DNA from: Novosphingobium sp. EMRT-2
Lineage (GTDB): Bacteria; Pseudomonadota; Alphaproteobacteria; Sphingomonadales; Sphingomonadaceae
Length of the DNA stretch: 64,000 bases
NCBI RefSeq assembly: GCF_005145025.1
Contig: NZ_CP039695.1
Span: forward strand, 1,049,501-1,113,500
Reading direction: 5' to 3'
Shown here: positions 43,127 through 51,027 of the stretch, piece after piece
Layout of the letters: each line of letters begins with the position of its first letter
How positions within the stretch are numbered: position 1 is the first letter of the stretch
Program-made: the position numbers and the translations under genes
The notes under the pieces: model-generated
Told to the model about the DNA's origin: nothing
Database searches by the model: none
The model's input: the letters and a program-made list of their open reading frames with translations, nothing else

Positions 43127-43908
43127 ACCGCCAGCACCTGTCATTTCCGTGCGAAGGCGCGATGCTGGCCGGCACGCTGGACATGGCGAGCGCCACGGGG
43201 ACTACGGGCCTGCTGATCGTTTCGGGCGGCAACGAAATCCGCGCCGGAGCGTGGGCCGGGCAAGCGCAACTCGCGGCCCGATTGGCGCGCCATGGCGTTC
43301 CCGTGTTCCGCTTCGACCGGCGCGGCGTGGGCGACAGCGAAGGCGCGAACGGGGGATTCCGCTCCAGCCGCTATGACCTCGCCGCCGCGATCGCCGCGTT
43401 CCGCAAGGCTGCGCCGCACGTCCGCCGCGTGGTGGCTTTCGGCAACTGCGATGCCGCCGCCGCGCTGCTGTTGCATCACGCCGGGCTGGGCATCGACGCG
43501 CTGGTGCTGGCGAATCCGTGGACGATCGATGGCGAGGAGGCGCCCGAGGCGATGCCCGCCGCCGCGATCCGCCAGCGTTACCTCGCCAAGCTGAAGAACC
43601 CGCGCGAAGTGCTGCGCCTGCTGACGGGCGGCGTGAACATCGCCAAGCTGTTCCGGGGCCTGCGCAGCGCCGCCGCGCCGGCGGCCGCGCCGTCGTCGCT
43701 GGTGGACGCCTTGCGCGCCGGGGCGGAGGCGTTCGCCGGGCCGCTCACCATCCTGCTCGCCAGCGGCGACCGCACCGCGCAACTGTTCGAGGCGGCGTGG
43801 CCGAAGGACGATCCGCGCATCCGGCGGATCGCCAGCGCCTCGCACAGTTTTTCCGACGAAGCGGCGCGCGAATGGCTGTTCGCGCGCCTGCTGGATGTGC
43901 TGGCTTAG
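43123..43908 (+). CDS. Alpha/beta-hydrolase 1, exosortase A system-associated
   Basis: Alpha/beta-hydrolase of 261 residues, TIGR03100-like. The oxyanion region is IVSGGNEIRAG, then FRFDRRGVGDSEG. The nucleophile position has cysteine: FGNCDAAAAL (Cys109). An acid (SGDRTAQ) and a histidine (IASASHSF) complete a probable Cys-Asp-His triad. A thioesterase role on the ACP-bound or CoA-bound product is a reasonable guess. It overlaps hydrolase 2 by 4 bp; its stop overlaps the stop of convergent trxB by 3 bp. Confidence 0.85.
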   Translation: MNRQHLSFPCEGAMLAGTLDMASATGTTGLLIVSGGNEIRAGAWAGQAQLAARLARHGVPVFRFDRRGVGDSEGANGGFRSSRYDLAAAIAAFRKAAPHVRRVVAFGNCDAAAALLLHHAGLGIDALVLANPWTIDGEEAPEAMPAAAIRQRYLAKLKNPREVLRLLTGGVNIAKLFRGLRSAAAPAAAPSSLVDALRAGAEAFAGPLTILLASGDRTAQLFEAAWPKDDPRIRRIASASHSFSDEAAREWLFARLLDVLA

Positions 43909-44876
43909 CCGACCGCTTCCGTCTTGCTGGCCGCGAAATCGAGTTCGGCCACGAACCGTTCCGCATCCAACGCCGCCATGCAGCCCGTGCCGGCCGCCGT
44001 TACCGCCTGGCGATAGGTGTGGTCCATCACGTCACCAGCCGCGAACACGCCCGGGATCGCGGTCTTGGGCGTGCCCGGCTCGACCACGATGTAGCCGCTC
44101 TCGTCCAGCTCCAACTTGCTCTTGAACAGTTCGGTCGCCGGAGCGTGACCGATCGCGACGAAAGCGCCGTCCGTCTCCACCACGGACTGCTCGCCCGTCT
44201 GGGTATCGATCACTGCCACGCCGGTCAGGCCCTTGCCGGGCTCGCCCACGAAACGGTCGACCTTCTTGTTCCACAGCACCTTCACGTTGGGATGCGCGAA
44301 CAGGCGGTCCTGCAGGATCTTTTCGGCGCGGAACGAATCGCGGCGGTGGATGATCGTGACGTCCTGCGAATGGTTGGTCAGGTACAGCGCTTCCTCGACC
44401 GCGGTGTTGCCGCCACCGATGACCACGACCTTCTTGCCGCGATAGAAGAACCCGTCGCAGGTGGCGCAGGCCGAAACGCCCTTGCCGCCGAACTCGACTT
44501 CGCCCGGCACGCCCAGCCACTTGGCCTGCGCGCCCGTGGCGATCACCAGCGTATCGCCTTCGTAGATGTCGCCGCTATCGCCCACCGCGCGGAACGGCGG
44601 ACCTTCCAGGCTGACCTCGGTAATCGTGTCCCACAGCATCCGCGTACCGACGTGCTCGGCCTGGGCCTGCATTTCCTGCACCAGCCACGGTCCCTGCACG
44701 GCTTCGCGGAAACCGGGATAATTCTCGACGTCGGTGGTGATGGTCAGCTGGCCGCCGGGCTGAAGACCCTGCACCACGATCGGCTCCATCCCGGCTCGCG
44801 CGCCATAGATCGCGGCGGTCAGGCCGGCGGGGCCGGAACCGATGATGAGCATGCGGGTCTTGTGCGTGGTGGCCAT
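43905..44876 (-). CDS. trxB: Thioredoxin-disulfide reductase
   Basis: NADPH- and FAD-dependent reductase of thioredoxin, 323 residues. FAD-binding GSGPAGLTAA (13-22), the redox-active CATC (Cys137-Cys140), NADPH-binding VIGGGNTAVEEA and the second FAD motif GVFAAGDVMDHTYRQAVTA are all present. The ATG at 44876 gives the normal N-terminus; the longer in-frame reading adds 35 unrelated residues. The gene is single and convergent with the exosortase hydrolase genes, marking the end of that island. Confidence 0.97.
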   Translation of the reverse strand: MATTHKTRMLIIGSGPAGLTAAIYGARAGMEPIVVQGLQPGGQLTITTDVENYPGFREAVQGPWLVQEMQAQAEHVGTRMLWDTITEVSLEGPPFRAVGDSGDIYEGDTLVIATGAQAKWLGVPGEVEFGGKGVSACATCDGFFYRGKKVVVIGGGNTAVEEALYLTNHSQDVTIIHRRDSFRAEKILQDRLFAHPNVKVLWNKKVDRFVGEPGKGLTGVAVIDTQTGEQSVVETDGAFVAIGHAPATELFKSKLELDESGYIVVEPGTPKTAIPGVFAAGDVMDHTYRQAVTAAGTGCMAALDAERFVAELDFAASKTEAVG

Positions 44877-45003
44877 GGTGAACTCCGGTCGGGGCCTGTG
44901 GCAACGGGTGCCGAAACTGGGCAAGCGACATAGGAATACCCCGCGCGGAATGCGAGTCCGCGCAGCCCGGTTATCCGGCAAATTCGCCTTGTGAGCGGCG
45001 AGG

Positions 45004-45795
45004 TCAGACTATCAGGCGCCGCTCCAGGGCCGCGATATCCGCTGCACCGAAGCCCAGCACCGCGTCGGCATAGGCCTCCACCGATCCATGCCGTTCGCGA
45101 ATCGCGGCAAAGCTGGTGTCGAGATAGTCGGCATGGACCGACATCAGCACGCGCACCGCCGCATCGTCCATGTGCCGGCCGAACCCGGCGCGAACGTGGC
45201 GTGCTCCTGCCGCAATGCGCGCTTCGGCGTTGCCCGCCGTGTTGGTCAGCAGATAGTCTTCCAGGATGTCATCGGGATGAACGCCCAGCAGGTGATGCAC
45301 CAGCGCGGCGGCCACGCCGGTCCGGTCCTTGCCCGCCAGGCAATGCAGCAAGCTCGCCCCGTCGCGGTCGACCAGCGCGCGCAGATAGAGGCGATACGTG
45401 CCGGCCAGCACCGGGCGGAACGGCAGGGTTTCGTACAACCGGATCATCGCGGCGTGCGCGTCGGCGGCGGTGCGGACCTGCTCGGCCGCTTCCTCGTGCA
45501 CCGCACGGCCATGGGCGCTGGCCGTCTCGCCCGGGTGGAACAGGACGTGCCCGTCGAATTCCGGATGGCGCAGGCACGGGCAGGCTTCACGCTCGCTGTC
45601 GCCGCGCAGGTCGATCACCGTGGCGATGCCCAGGCGATGCACCGCGTCGAGATCGTCCGCCGTGGCATCGCCATGCTGGCCCGATCGCCACAGCACGCCC
45701 TGCCGGATGGCTCCGCCGCGCGCAGGGTAGCCGCCATAGTCCCGAAAATTGTGAATGCCCTGCATGGGCAGGACGCGGCCCTCCGCATCGATCAT
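45004..45795 (-). CDS. Tyrosine-protein phosphatase (Y_phosphatase3 family)
   Basis: Dual-specificity or tyrosine phosphatase of 263 residues. The N-terminus HNFRDYGGYPARGG and the P-loop HCLAGKDRTG (catalytic Cys152, Arg158) are typical of the IphP/MptpB-like group. Aspartates after the P-loop could act as general acid. No signal peptide is seen. The substrate is unknown: phosphoinositide-type and phosphotyrosine activity both occur in this family. The tyrosine kinase of the EPS operon lies about 9 kb away, but a partnership is only a guess. Confidence 0.87.
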   Translation of the reverse strand: MIDAEGRVLPMQGIHNFRDYGGYPARGGAIRQGVLWRSGQHGDATADDLDAVHRLGIATVIDLRGDSEREACPCLRHPEFDGHVLFHPGETASAHGRAVHEEAAEQVRTAADAHAAMIRLYETLPFRPVLAGTYRLYLRALVDRDGASLLHCLAGKDRTGVAAALVHHLLGVHPDDILEDYLLTNTAGNAEARIAAGARHVRAGFGRHMDDAAVRVLMSVHADYLDTSFAAIRERHGSVEAYADAVLGFGAADIAALERRLIV

Positions 45796-45861
45796 GAAAT
45801 CAGGCTCCTCGTTCGGGACGCCTTCTTGCCCTGCGGCAGACCGATTGCAAGACAGTGACAG

Positions 45862-46326
45862 TTAATGGCTCTGGTTCACATCCTGTCGGGAACCATCGCG
45901 GGCGCATTGCAACGCGCGCGTGACCACGACCGAAGCCGGCGTCGGCTTGGGCACCAGAACCCCTCCCAGATCGCGGACCGCCGTGTCCAGCCGCTCAACA
46001 TCGCCGGTATGCAGGACGTAAGGAACGCCCCGCGCCGCCAGCGCGCGCGCAACCGGCTCGCACGTCTTGCCATGCCCCAGCGACACATCGAGAATGGCTG
46101 CGCTCACCCGCTCAGCATCAAGGATTTCCAGCGCTTCGCCCGGTTCAAGCGCCGTCAATGGCACGCAGCCGGCATCGGCGACCGCGCATTCCAGATCGAG
46201 CAGGATCAACGGTTCGTCGTCCAGAACCAGAATCCGCTTGGGACTTTCATGGTCACCGGCACCGGTCATGCCCGAATAGCTGTTGTCCTGCGTCACCAAA
46301 CCGATTTGTCCCGGGCGCGGCCGCAT
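45862..46326 (-). CDS. Stand-alone response regulator receiver protein
   Basis: A single CheY-like receiver domain, 154 residues. With the ATG at 46326 the acidic pair is Asp36/Asp37 (VLDDEPL), the phosphoacceptor Asp80 (AILDVSLG), the switch Thr107 (LHTGDV) and the lysine Lys127 (VPKPTP). No output domain follows. The start is uncertain: a GTG at 46296 and an ATG at 46269 are alternatives, and none has a good ribosome binding site. No kinase gene is adjacent. It lies 66 bp upstream of the phosphatase start on the opposite side of a short gap, same strand. Confidence 0.82.
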   Translation of the reverse strand: MRPRPGQIGLVTQDNSYSGMTGAGDHESPKRILVLDDEPLILLDLECAVADAGCVPLTALEPGEALEILDAERVSAAILDVSLGHGKTCEPVARALAARGVPYVLHTGDVERLDTAVRDLGGVLVPKPTPASVVVTRALQCARDGSRQDVNQSH

Positions 46327-46425
46327 TGCCGCTGGTCTTCTATACCGCCCACAATGCTTTTCCCGCCGGATGGTTCCAGCACACGGTAAATTTTGACAGC
46401 GACCGTGTTGATAGTTGGCGGCACG

Positions 46426-46860
46426 TTACTTCCGGTCGAGCGGAATGATCGCCACGGTCAGGCGTGAAACGCACACCAGCCGGCCTTCCCCGTCCTCGAT
46501 GCGAATCGACCAGACGTGCGTGGTTCTGCCCAGCGCCTCCGGCCGGGCCGTGGCATAGACCCATCCATCGCGGACGGGACGAACGTGGTTGGCGTTGATC
46601 TCCATTCCGACCCCGACAAACTTGTCCGGATCGACGGTCATCGCCGCCGCCATCGAGCCGACTGTTTCCGCCAGTGCCACCGAAGCTCCGCCATGCAGCC
46701 GCCCGAACGGCTGGTGCGTGCGTTCGTCCACCGGCATTCGCGCCCGGATCCAGTCCGGCCCGCAATCGTCGAACTCGATACCCAGCAGCGCGGGCATGGC
46801 CTTCGTGCCCATGCGCGTCAGCCGCTCGAGCGAGGGCATTTCGGCATTCCACCAGATCAT
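46426..46860 (-). CDS. PaaI-family hotdog thioesterase
   Basis: Acyl-CoA thioesterase of the hotdog fold, 144 residues. The motif RTHQPFGRLHGGASVALAET includes the conserved HGG, and the Asn/Asp-type catalytic position lies in the following helix. ARMPVDERTHQPFG is typical of the group that includes menaquinone-pathway and aromatic-acyl thioesterases (MenI/PaaI). Its ATG at 46860 overlaps the stop of the amidohydrolase gene (ATGA), so the two are co-translated. Substrate unknown. Confidence 0.88.
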   Translation of the reverse strand: MIWWNAEMPSLERLTRMGTKAMPALLGIEFDDCGPDWIRARMPVDERTHQPFGRLHGGASVALAETVGSMAAAMTVDPDKFVGVGMEINANHVRPVRDGWVYATARPEALGRTTHVWSIRIEDGEGRLVCVSRLTVAIIPLDRK

Positions 46861-48080
46861 GCGAAACCTTCCGCCAGAAACGTCTCGGCGCATCCCGCCA
46901 GCAACGCCGTGCCCAGCGGGAGCACGGCCTCGTCCACGACCATCCGCGTGGAATGGATGCCGCAGGCGTGGCGCCAGTCGGTCCCTTCGTGCGCAACGCC
47001 CAGGAAGAACATCGCGCCCGGCACCTTTTCCAGCACGTAGGAGAAGTCCTCCGCCCCCATGATCGGATCGGCTAGGCGGTGGAACGCATCCGGCCCGCGC
47101 AGTTGCCGCGCCACCCTTTCGCCAAGATCGACCGCGCGGGCATCGCAGACCGTCACCGGGAAACCGGGCGTGAGCGTCACGTCTGCCGTCATACCGTGCG
47201 CGGCGGCGATATGCGTTGCCAGCGTGCGCAATCCCTCGCGCAGAGCCTCGCGGTTGGTGGGCGAGAGCGTGCGCAGCGTGCCCCCCAGCGTCGCGGTATC
47301 GGCGATCACGTTGTGCGCCGTGCCCGCTTCCACTTTGGCCACGGTAGCGACGACGGGATCGGCGACCGGGAATTTGCGCGTGACCATGGCCTGCAGCGCG
47401 GTCACGATCTCGCAGGCCACCGGCACGGGATCGAGCGTGTAATGCGGCATGGAGGCGTGGCCGCCGCTGCCCCGAACCACGATCTCGAACTGGTCGGCCG
47501 AAGCCATCAGCGGGCCGGCACGCCCGGCGACAAGGCCATGCGGGCTGTTCGGCATGATGTGCAGCGCGAACGCCGCTTCGGGCAGCGGGCGGTCGCCACC
47601 GCCCAGCAGACCGTCTTCGAGCATGAAACGCGCGCCGTGCCAACCTTCCTCGCCCGGCTGGAACATGAAGCGGACCTCGCCCGCCCAGCTTTCGCGGCGC
47701 GCGGCCAGCAGTTCGACGGCGCCGGCCAGCATCGCGGTATGCGTGTCGTGCCCGCAGGCGTGCATCGCGCCGGGAATGGTCGAGGCATAGGGCAGCCCGG
47801 TTTCCTCGGGCATCGGCAGGGCATCCATGTCGCCCCGCAGCAGCACGGTGCGCCCTTCCCCGGCGCCGCCCTTCAACGTGGCGACAAGGCCGGTGGTGGA
47901 CGGCCCTTCCCGCCATTCGAGCGGCAGATGGGCCAGCGCGGCGCGCACCTTGTCGCGCGTCTTCGGCGTCTGCAGCCCCAGTTCCGGTTCGGCGTGAATC
48001 GCGCGGCGCAAGGAGACGATCCGGTCGGACAGTCCACGCGCCTGATCGAGCAGTTGGTCGGTGAGCATGACGGACATCAT
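46857..48080 (-). CDS. M20-family amidohydrolase (IAA-amino acid hydrolase-like)
   Basis: Zinc-dependent amidohydrolase of about 407 residues, group of hippurate and indole-acetyl-amino acid hydrolases. Motifs are RRAIHAEPELG, LLRGDMDALPMPE, HACGHDTHTAM and FQPGEEGWHGA, which supply the metal ligands and catalytic Glu. It cleaves N-acyl amino acids. Start choice is open: ATGs at 48080, 48077 and 48068 and a GTG at 48086 are close together and none has a strong ribosome binding site. It is coupled to the thioesterase gene downstream and divergent from the thiolase at 48250. Confidence 0.9.
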   Translation of the reverse strand: MMSVMLTDQLLDQARGLSDRIVSLRRAIHAEPELGLQTPKTRDKVRAALAHLPLEWREGPSTTGLVATLKGGAGEGRTVLLRGDMDALPMPEETGLPYASTIPGAMHACGHDTHTAMLAGAVELLAARRESWAGEVRFMFQPGEEGWHGARFMLEDGLLGGGDRPLPEAAFALHIMPNSPHGLVAGRAGPLMASADQFEIVVRGSGGHASMPHYTLDPVPVACEIVTALQAMVTRKFPVADPVVATVAKVEAGTAHNVIADTATLGGTLRTLSPTNREALREGLRTLATHIAAAHGMTADVTLTPGFPVTVCDARAVDLGERVARQLRGPDAFHRLADPIMGAEDFSYVLEKVPGAMFFLGVAHEGTDWRHACGIHSTRMVVDEAVLPLGTALLAGCAETFLAEGFA

Positions 48081-48173
48081 AGGCACGCCGCCGAAACGGT
48101 GTCGAGAGGGGCGGCCGCGGATACCGCATGGTTGCGCCCGGCGAATTGGACTTGCAGAGACCGCTCACGCGTA

Positions 48174-48189
48174 TTAATCGATCGATTAA
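48174..48189. promoter_or_regulatory. Perfect 16-bp palindrome, candidate repressor operator
   Basis: TTAATCGATCGATTAA is identical on both strands. It is an AT-rich island in GC-rich DNA, 60 bp before the thiolase ATG and about 94 bp before the divergent amidohydrolase start. A TTGCAG at 48152-48157 gives a possible -35 with the left arm as -10. This is the layout of a TetR- or FadR-type operator over a promoter. No regulator gene is adjacent. Confidence 0.6.
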
Positions 48190-48249
48190 ACGCCATCTAG
48201 CGAGCGTCCGGACAGAGTTGCCCGGCATCGCGACAGGGAGAGACTGACA

Positions 48250-49497
48250 ATGGCCGAAGCCTATATCATCGACGCCGTCCGCACGCCGCGCGGCGTGGGC
48301 AAGCCCGGCAAGGGCGCGCTTTCGCACCTGCATCCGCAGCACCTTGCGGCAACCGTGCTGAAGGCGATCAAGGACCGCAACCACCTCGACACCTCCACCG
48401 TGGACGACATCATCTGGTCCACCTCATCGCAAGTCGGCAAGCAGGGTGGCGACCTTGGCCGCATGTCGGCGCTGGCCGCCGGCTATGACATCACCGCCAG
48501 CGGCACCACGCTCGACCGGTTCTGCGGCGGTGGCATTACCTCGGTGAACCTCGCCTGCGCTTCGGTCATGTCAGGCATGGAAGACTGCGTGATCGCGGGC
48601 GGCACCGAAATGATGAGCTTCACCGCTGCCCACGGCGCGGAACAGGCCAATGCCGGCATCAAGCCGCTGGGCATGGGTTCGGGCAACATGGCGCTCGACG
48701 CCATCCACCCGCAATCGCACCAGGGCGTTTGCGGCGATGCGATTGCCTCGATCGAAGGCATCAGCCGCGAAGCGCTCGATGCTCTCGCGCTCGTCAGCCA
48801 GCAGCGCGCGGACGTGGCGATCAAGGAAGGCCGCTTCGCCAAATCCGTGGTGCCGGTCTATAACGAGGACGGCTCGGTCGCGCTCGATCGCGAGGAGTTC
48901 CCCCGCCCCGAAACGACCGCCGAAGGCCTTGCCGCGCTCAAGCCCAGCTTCGCCGGGCTGGCCGATTTCGACCTTGGCGGCACCACCTTCCGCAAGCAGA
49001 TCAACCGCCGCTATCCCGACGTGGAAATCCAGCATTTCCACCATGCTGGCAACTCCTCGGGCGTGGTCGATGGCGCGGCCGCCATTCTCGTCACCTCGAA
49101 GGACTATGCCGACAAGCACGGGCTGAAGCCGCGCGCCCGCATCGTTGCTTACGCCAACCAGGGTGACGATCCCACGCTGATGCTCAACGCCCCGGTTCCG
49201 GCGGCGAAGAAGGTGCTAGCCAAGGCCGGACTGACCAAGGACGACATCGACGTCTGGGAAATCAACGAAGCCTTCGCCGTGGTCGCCGAAAAGTTCATCC
49301 GCGATCTCGACCTCGACCGGTCGAAGGTGAACCCCAACGGCGGCGCGATGGCGCTGGGCCACCCGATCGGCGCCACGGGTTCGATCCTGATCGGCACCGC
49401 GCTCGACGAACTGGAGCGCACCGGCGGCCGCTATGGCCTCGTCACCATGTGCGCCGCCGGCGGCATGGCGCCCGCGATCATCATCGAACGGATCTGA
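48250..49497 (+). CDS. Acetyl-CoA C-acetyltransferase (thiolase)
   Basis: Thiolase of 415 residues, distinct from the one at 3321. The acylated cysteine is Cys92 in LDRFCGGGITSVN; NEAFAVVAEKF, NPNGGAMALGHPIGATGS and MCAAGGMAPA supply the remaining active-site residues. The FCGGG context and length resemble the FadI/acetyl-CoA acetyltransferase group often used in beta-oxidation. AGGGAGAGACTGACA precedes the ATG. A perfect palindrome lies 60 bp upstream. It is convergent with the M28 peptidase gene. Confidence 0.93.
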   Translation: MAEAYIIDAVRTPRGVGKPGKGALSHLHPQHLAATVLKAIKDRNHLDTSTVDDIIWSTSSQVGKQGGDLGRMSALAAGYDITASGTTLDRFCGGGITSVNLACASVMSGMEDCVIAGGTEMMSFTAAHGAEQANAGIKPLGMGSGNMALDAIHPQSHQGVCGDAIASIEGISREALDALALVSQQRADVAIKEGRFAKSVVPVYNEDGSVALDREEFPRPETTAEGLAALKPSFAGLADFDLGGTTFRKQINRRYPDVEIQHFHHAGNSSGVVDGAAAILVTSKDYADKHGLKPRARIVAYANQGDDPTLMLNAPVPAAKKVLAKAGLTKDDIDVWEINEAFAVVAEKFIRDLDLDRSKVNPNGGAMALGHPIGATGSILIGTALDELERTGGRYGLVTMCAAGGMAPAIIIERI

Positions 49498-49506
49498 TAC
49501 CACAAC

Positions 49507-49538
49507 CCCGTCGTCCCCGCCTTCGCGGGGTCGACGGG
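49507..49538. repeat. REP-like intergenic hairpin
   Basis: CCCGTCG (49507-49513) pairs with CGACGGG (49532-49538) and CCCCGC with GCGGGG around CTTC, with one T-T mismatch. It lies between two convergent stops 57 bp apart and has no T-tract. Hairpins with a CCCCGC...GCGGGG core are widely scattered as short palindromic repeats between genes in proteobacteria; the copy number here cannot be judged from one window. Confidence 0.5.
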
Positions 49539-49554
49539 ATTCATGCCACCCGCG

Positions 49555-50892
49555 TCATTCGACCGGCTGGATCGGCTCCGCCGCGTTGGCCACGACCTTG
49601 AGCACCGCCGTCCACGCCGCCACGTTCTGCGCCAGCGCCTGCGGATCGATCTTGTCGAGCGTATCGTCGGGTGTGTGGTGCAGGTCAAAATAGTGCGTGC
49701 CGTCCTGGTTGAGATCGATCACGGCCAGCTTCTGCCTGGCGATCACGAAGCCCACGTCGGTTCCGCCCTCCACCTCGCCATGGCCGGTGACGATGCCCAT
49801 CGGCGCAAGCGCGGCGGTGATGCGATCGCCCAGTGGCTTGTTGCCGGCGGCGAACTTCGTGATCACGCGCCACACCCGGTCCGCGCCGAAATCGCTTTCC
49901 ATCGCCAGCGCGTGCGGCTCCCCATGCTTGTCCGCATAGGCCTTGCCGCCGAAGCCGCCCAGTTCCTCGCTCCCCGCCCACAGCACGCGGATCGTGCGCA
50001 AGGGCTTGCCCCCTTCCTGCGCCTTCAGCGCGGCAGCGGTCACGATCGCGCACCCGGCAGCATCATCGATCGCGCCAGTGCCGAGATCCCAGCTATCGAG
50101 ATGGCAGCCGACCAGGATCGGCGGTAGCGACGGATCGCTGCCCGGCAGTTCGCCGATCAAGTTGCCGGAAGGCAGATTGTCTGCCGTCCTGCCGGTCAGC
50201 GTGAGCGCGATGCGCACCGGCTTGCCGCCGGCCACCGTGCGCGCGATGAGGTCGGCGTCGGGATTCGAAACCGCCCCGGCCGGGATCGGCTTCACGCCCT
50301 CGGGCCAGTTGGTGGCACCGGTATGCGGGTTGCGGTGGCCATCGGTGCCAATGGAGCGGATCACCACGCCAATCGCGCCCTTGCGCGCGGCGATGGCCGG
50401 CCCCTGCCGACGGGCATTGCCATAGGGACCATAGCCGCTGCCGTCCTGGGCCGCGCGCATGGCGTGATCGATATAGGCGATCTTGCCGGCCAGCGAACCG
50501 TCCGGCGCGGCCTTGAGCGCGTCCAGCGTCGGGAAATAGACGAGTTCGCCCTCGATACCGGCATCCGGGGTGGTGCCGCTATAGCCCAGCGCGGTCACGG
50601 CCAGATTTTGCGGCACCGGCGCTACCAGCCGCGCGCGATCCACGCCGCGCACATAGCCGCGGATGGGAAACGGCTCGACCGCGACATTGCGAAAGCCCAG
50701 CGCCTTCAGCTTTTCAGACCCCCACGCCCGCGCCCGCGCCTCCGCCTCGCTGCCGGCAAGGCGCGGGCCGACATCGGTGGTCAGCCCCGCCACGATGTTC
50801 CACGCGACATCGTCCTTCGGCGGTTCCGCCTGCGCGGCAACGAGGGGAACGAAGGCGGCGGAGAGCGCGAGCGCGCGGAGCTTGTTTCGCAT
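49555..50892 (-). CDS. M28-family zinc aminopeptidase, exported
   Basis: Exported metallopeptidase of 445 residues with a signal peptide (LRALALSAAFVPLVAAQA, cleaved about residue 22). A PA-like insert (about 110-250) separates the N-terminal part from the catalytic domain, which has the metal ligands in GCHLDSWDLGTGAIDDAAG, GSEELGGFG, AMESDFGAD and the last His in YFDLHHTPDD. This matches plasma glutamate carboxypeptidase-like M28 peptidases. The ATG at 50892 follows AGGAAAAG; the reading frame continues open far upstream but runs antisense to ettA. It is divergent from ettA. Confidence 0.9.
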   Translation of the reverse strand: MRNKLRALALSAAFVPLVAAQAEPPKDDVAWNIVAGLTTDVGPRLAGSEAEARARAWGSEKLKALGFRNVAVEPFPIRGYVRGVDRARLVAPVPQNLAVTALGYSGTTPDAGIEGELVYFPTLDALKAAPDGSLAGKIAYIDHAMRAAQDGSGYGPYGNARRQGPAIAARKGAIGVVIRSIGTDGHRNPHTGATNWPEGVKPIPAGAVSNPDADLIARTVAGGKPVRIALTLTGRTADNLPSGNLIGELPGSDPSLPPILVGCHLDSWDLGTGAIDDAAGCAIVTAAALKAQEGGKPLRTIRVLWAGSEELGGFGGKAYADKHGEPHALAMESDFGADRVWRVITKFAAGNKPLGDRITAALAPMGIVTGHGEVEGGTDVGFVIARQKLAVIDLNQDGTHYFDLHHTPDDTLDKIDPQALAQNVAAWTAVLKVVANAAEPIQPVE

Positions 50893-51027
50893 GAAACTTT
50901 TCCTATCTTTGGGGTGCTCTCCTGCCAACACCCTATCCGCCAAAACGTCCGCTTGCCCGGCCCTTCCCGCTTGGCTAGAGGCCGCATCAAGTGCCGAGTT
51001 CGCACGCCATTCCACCAAGGAACGATC

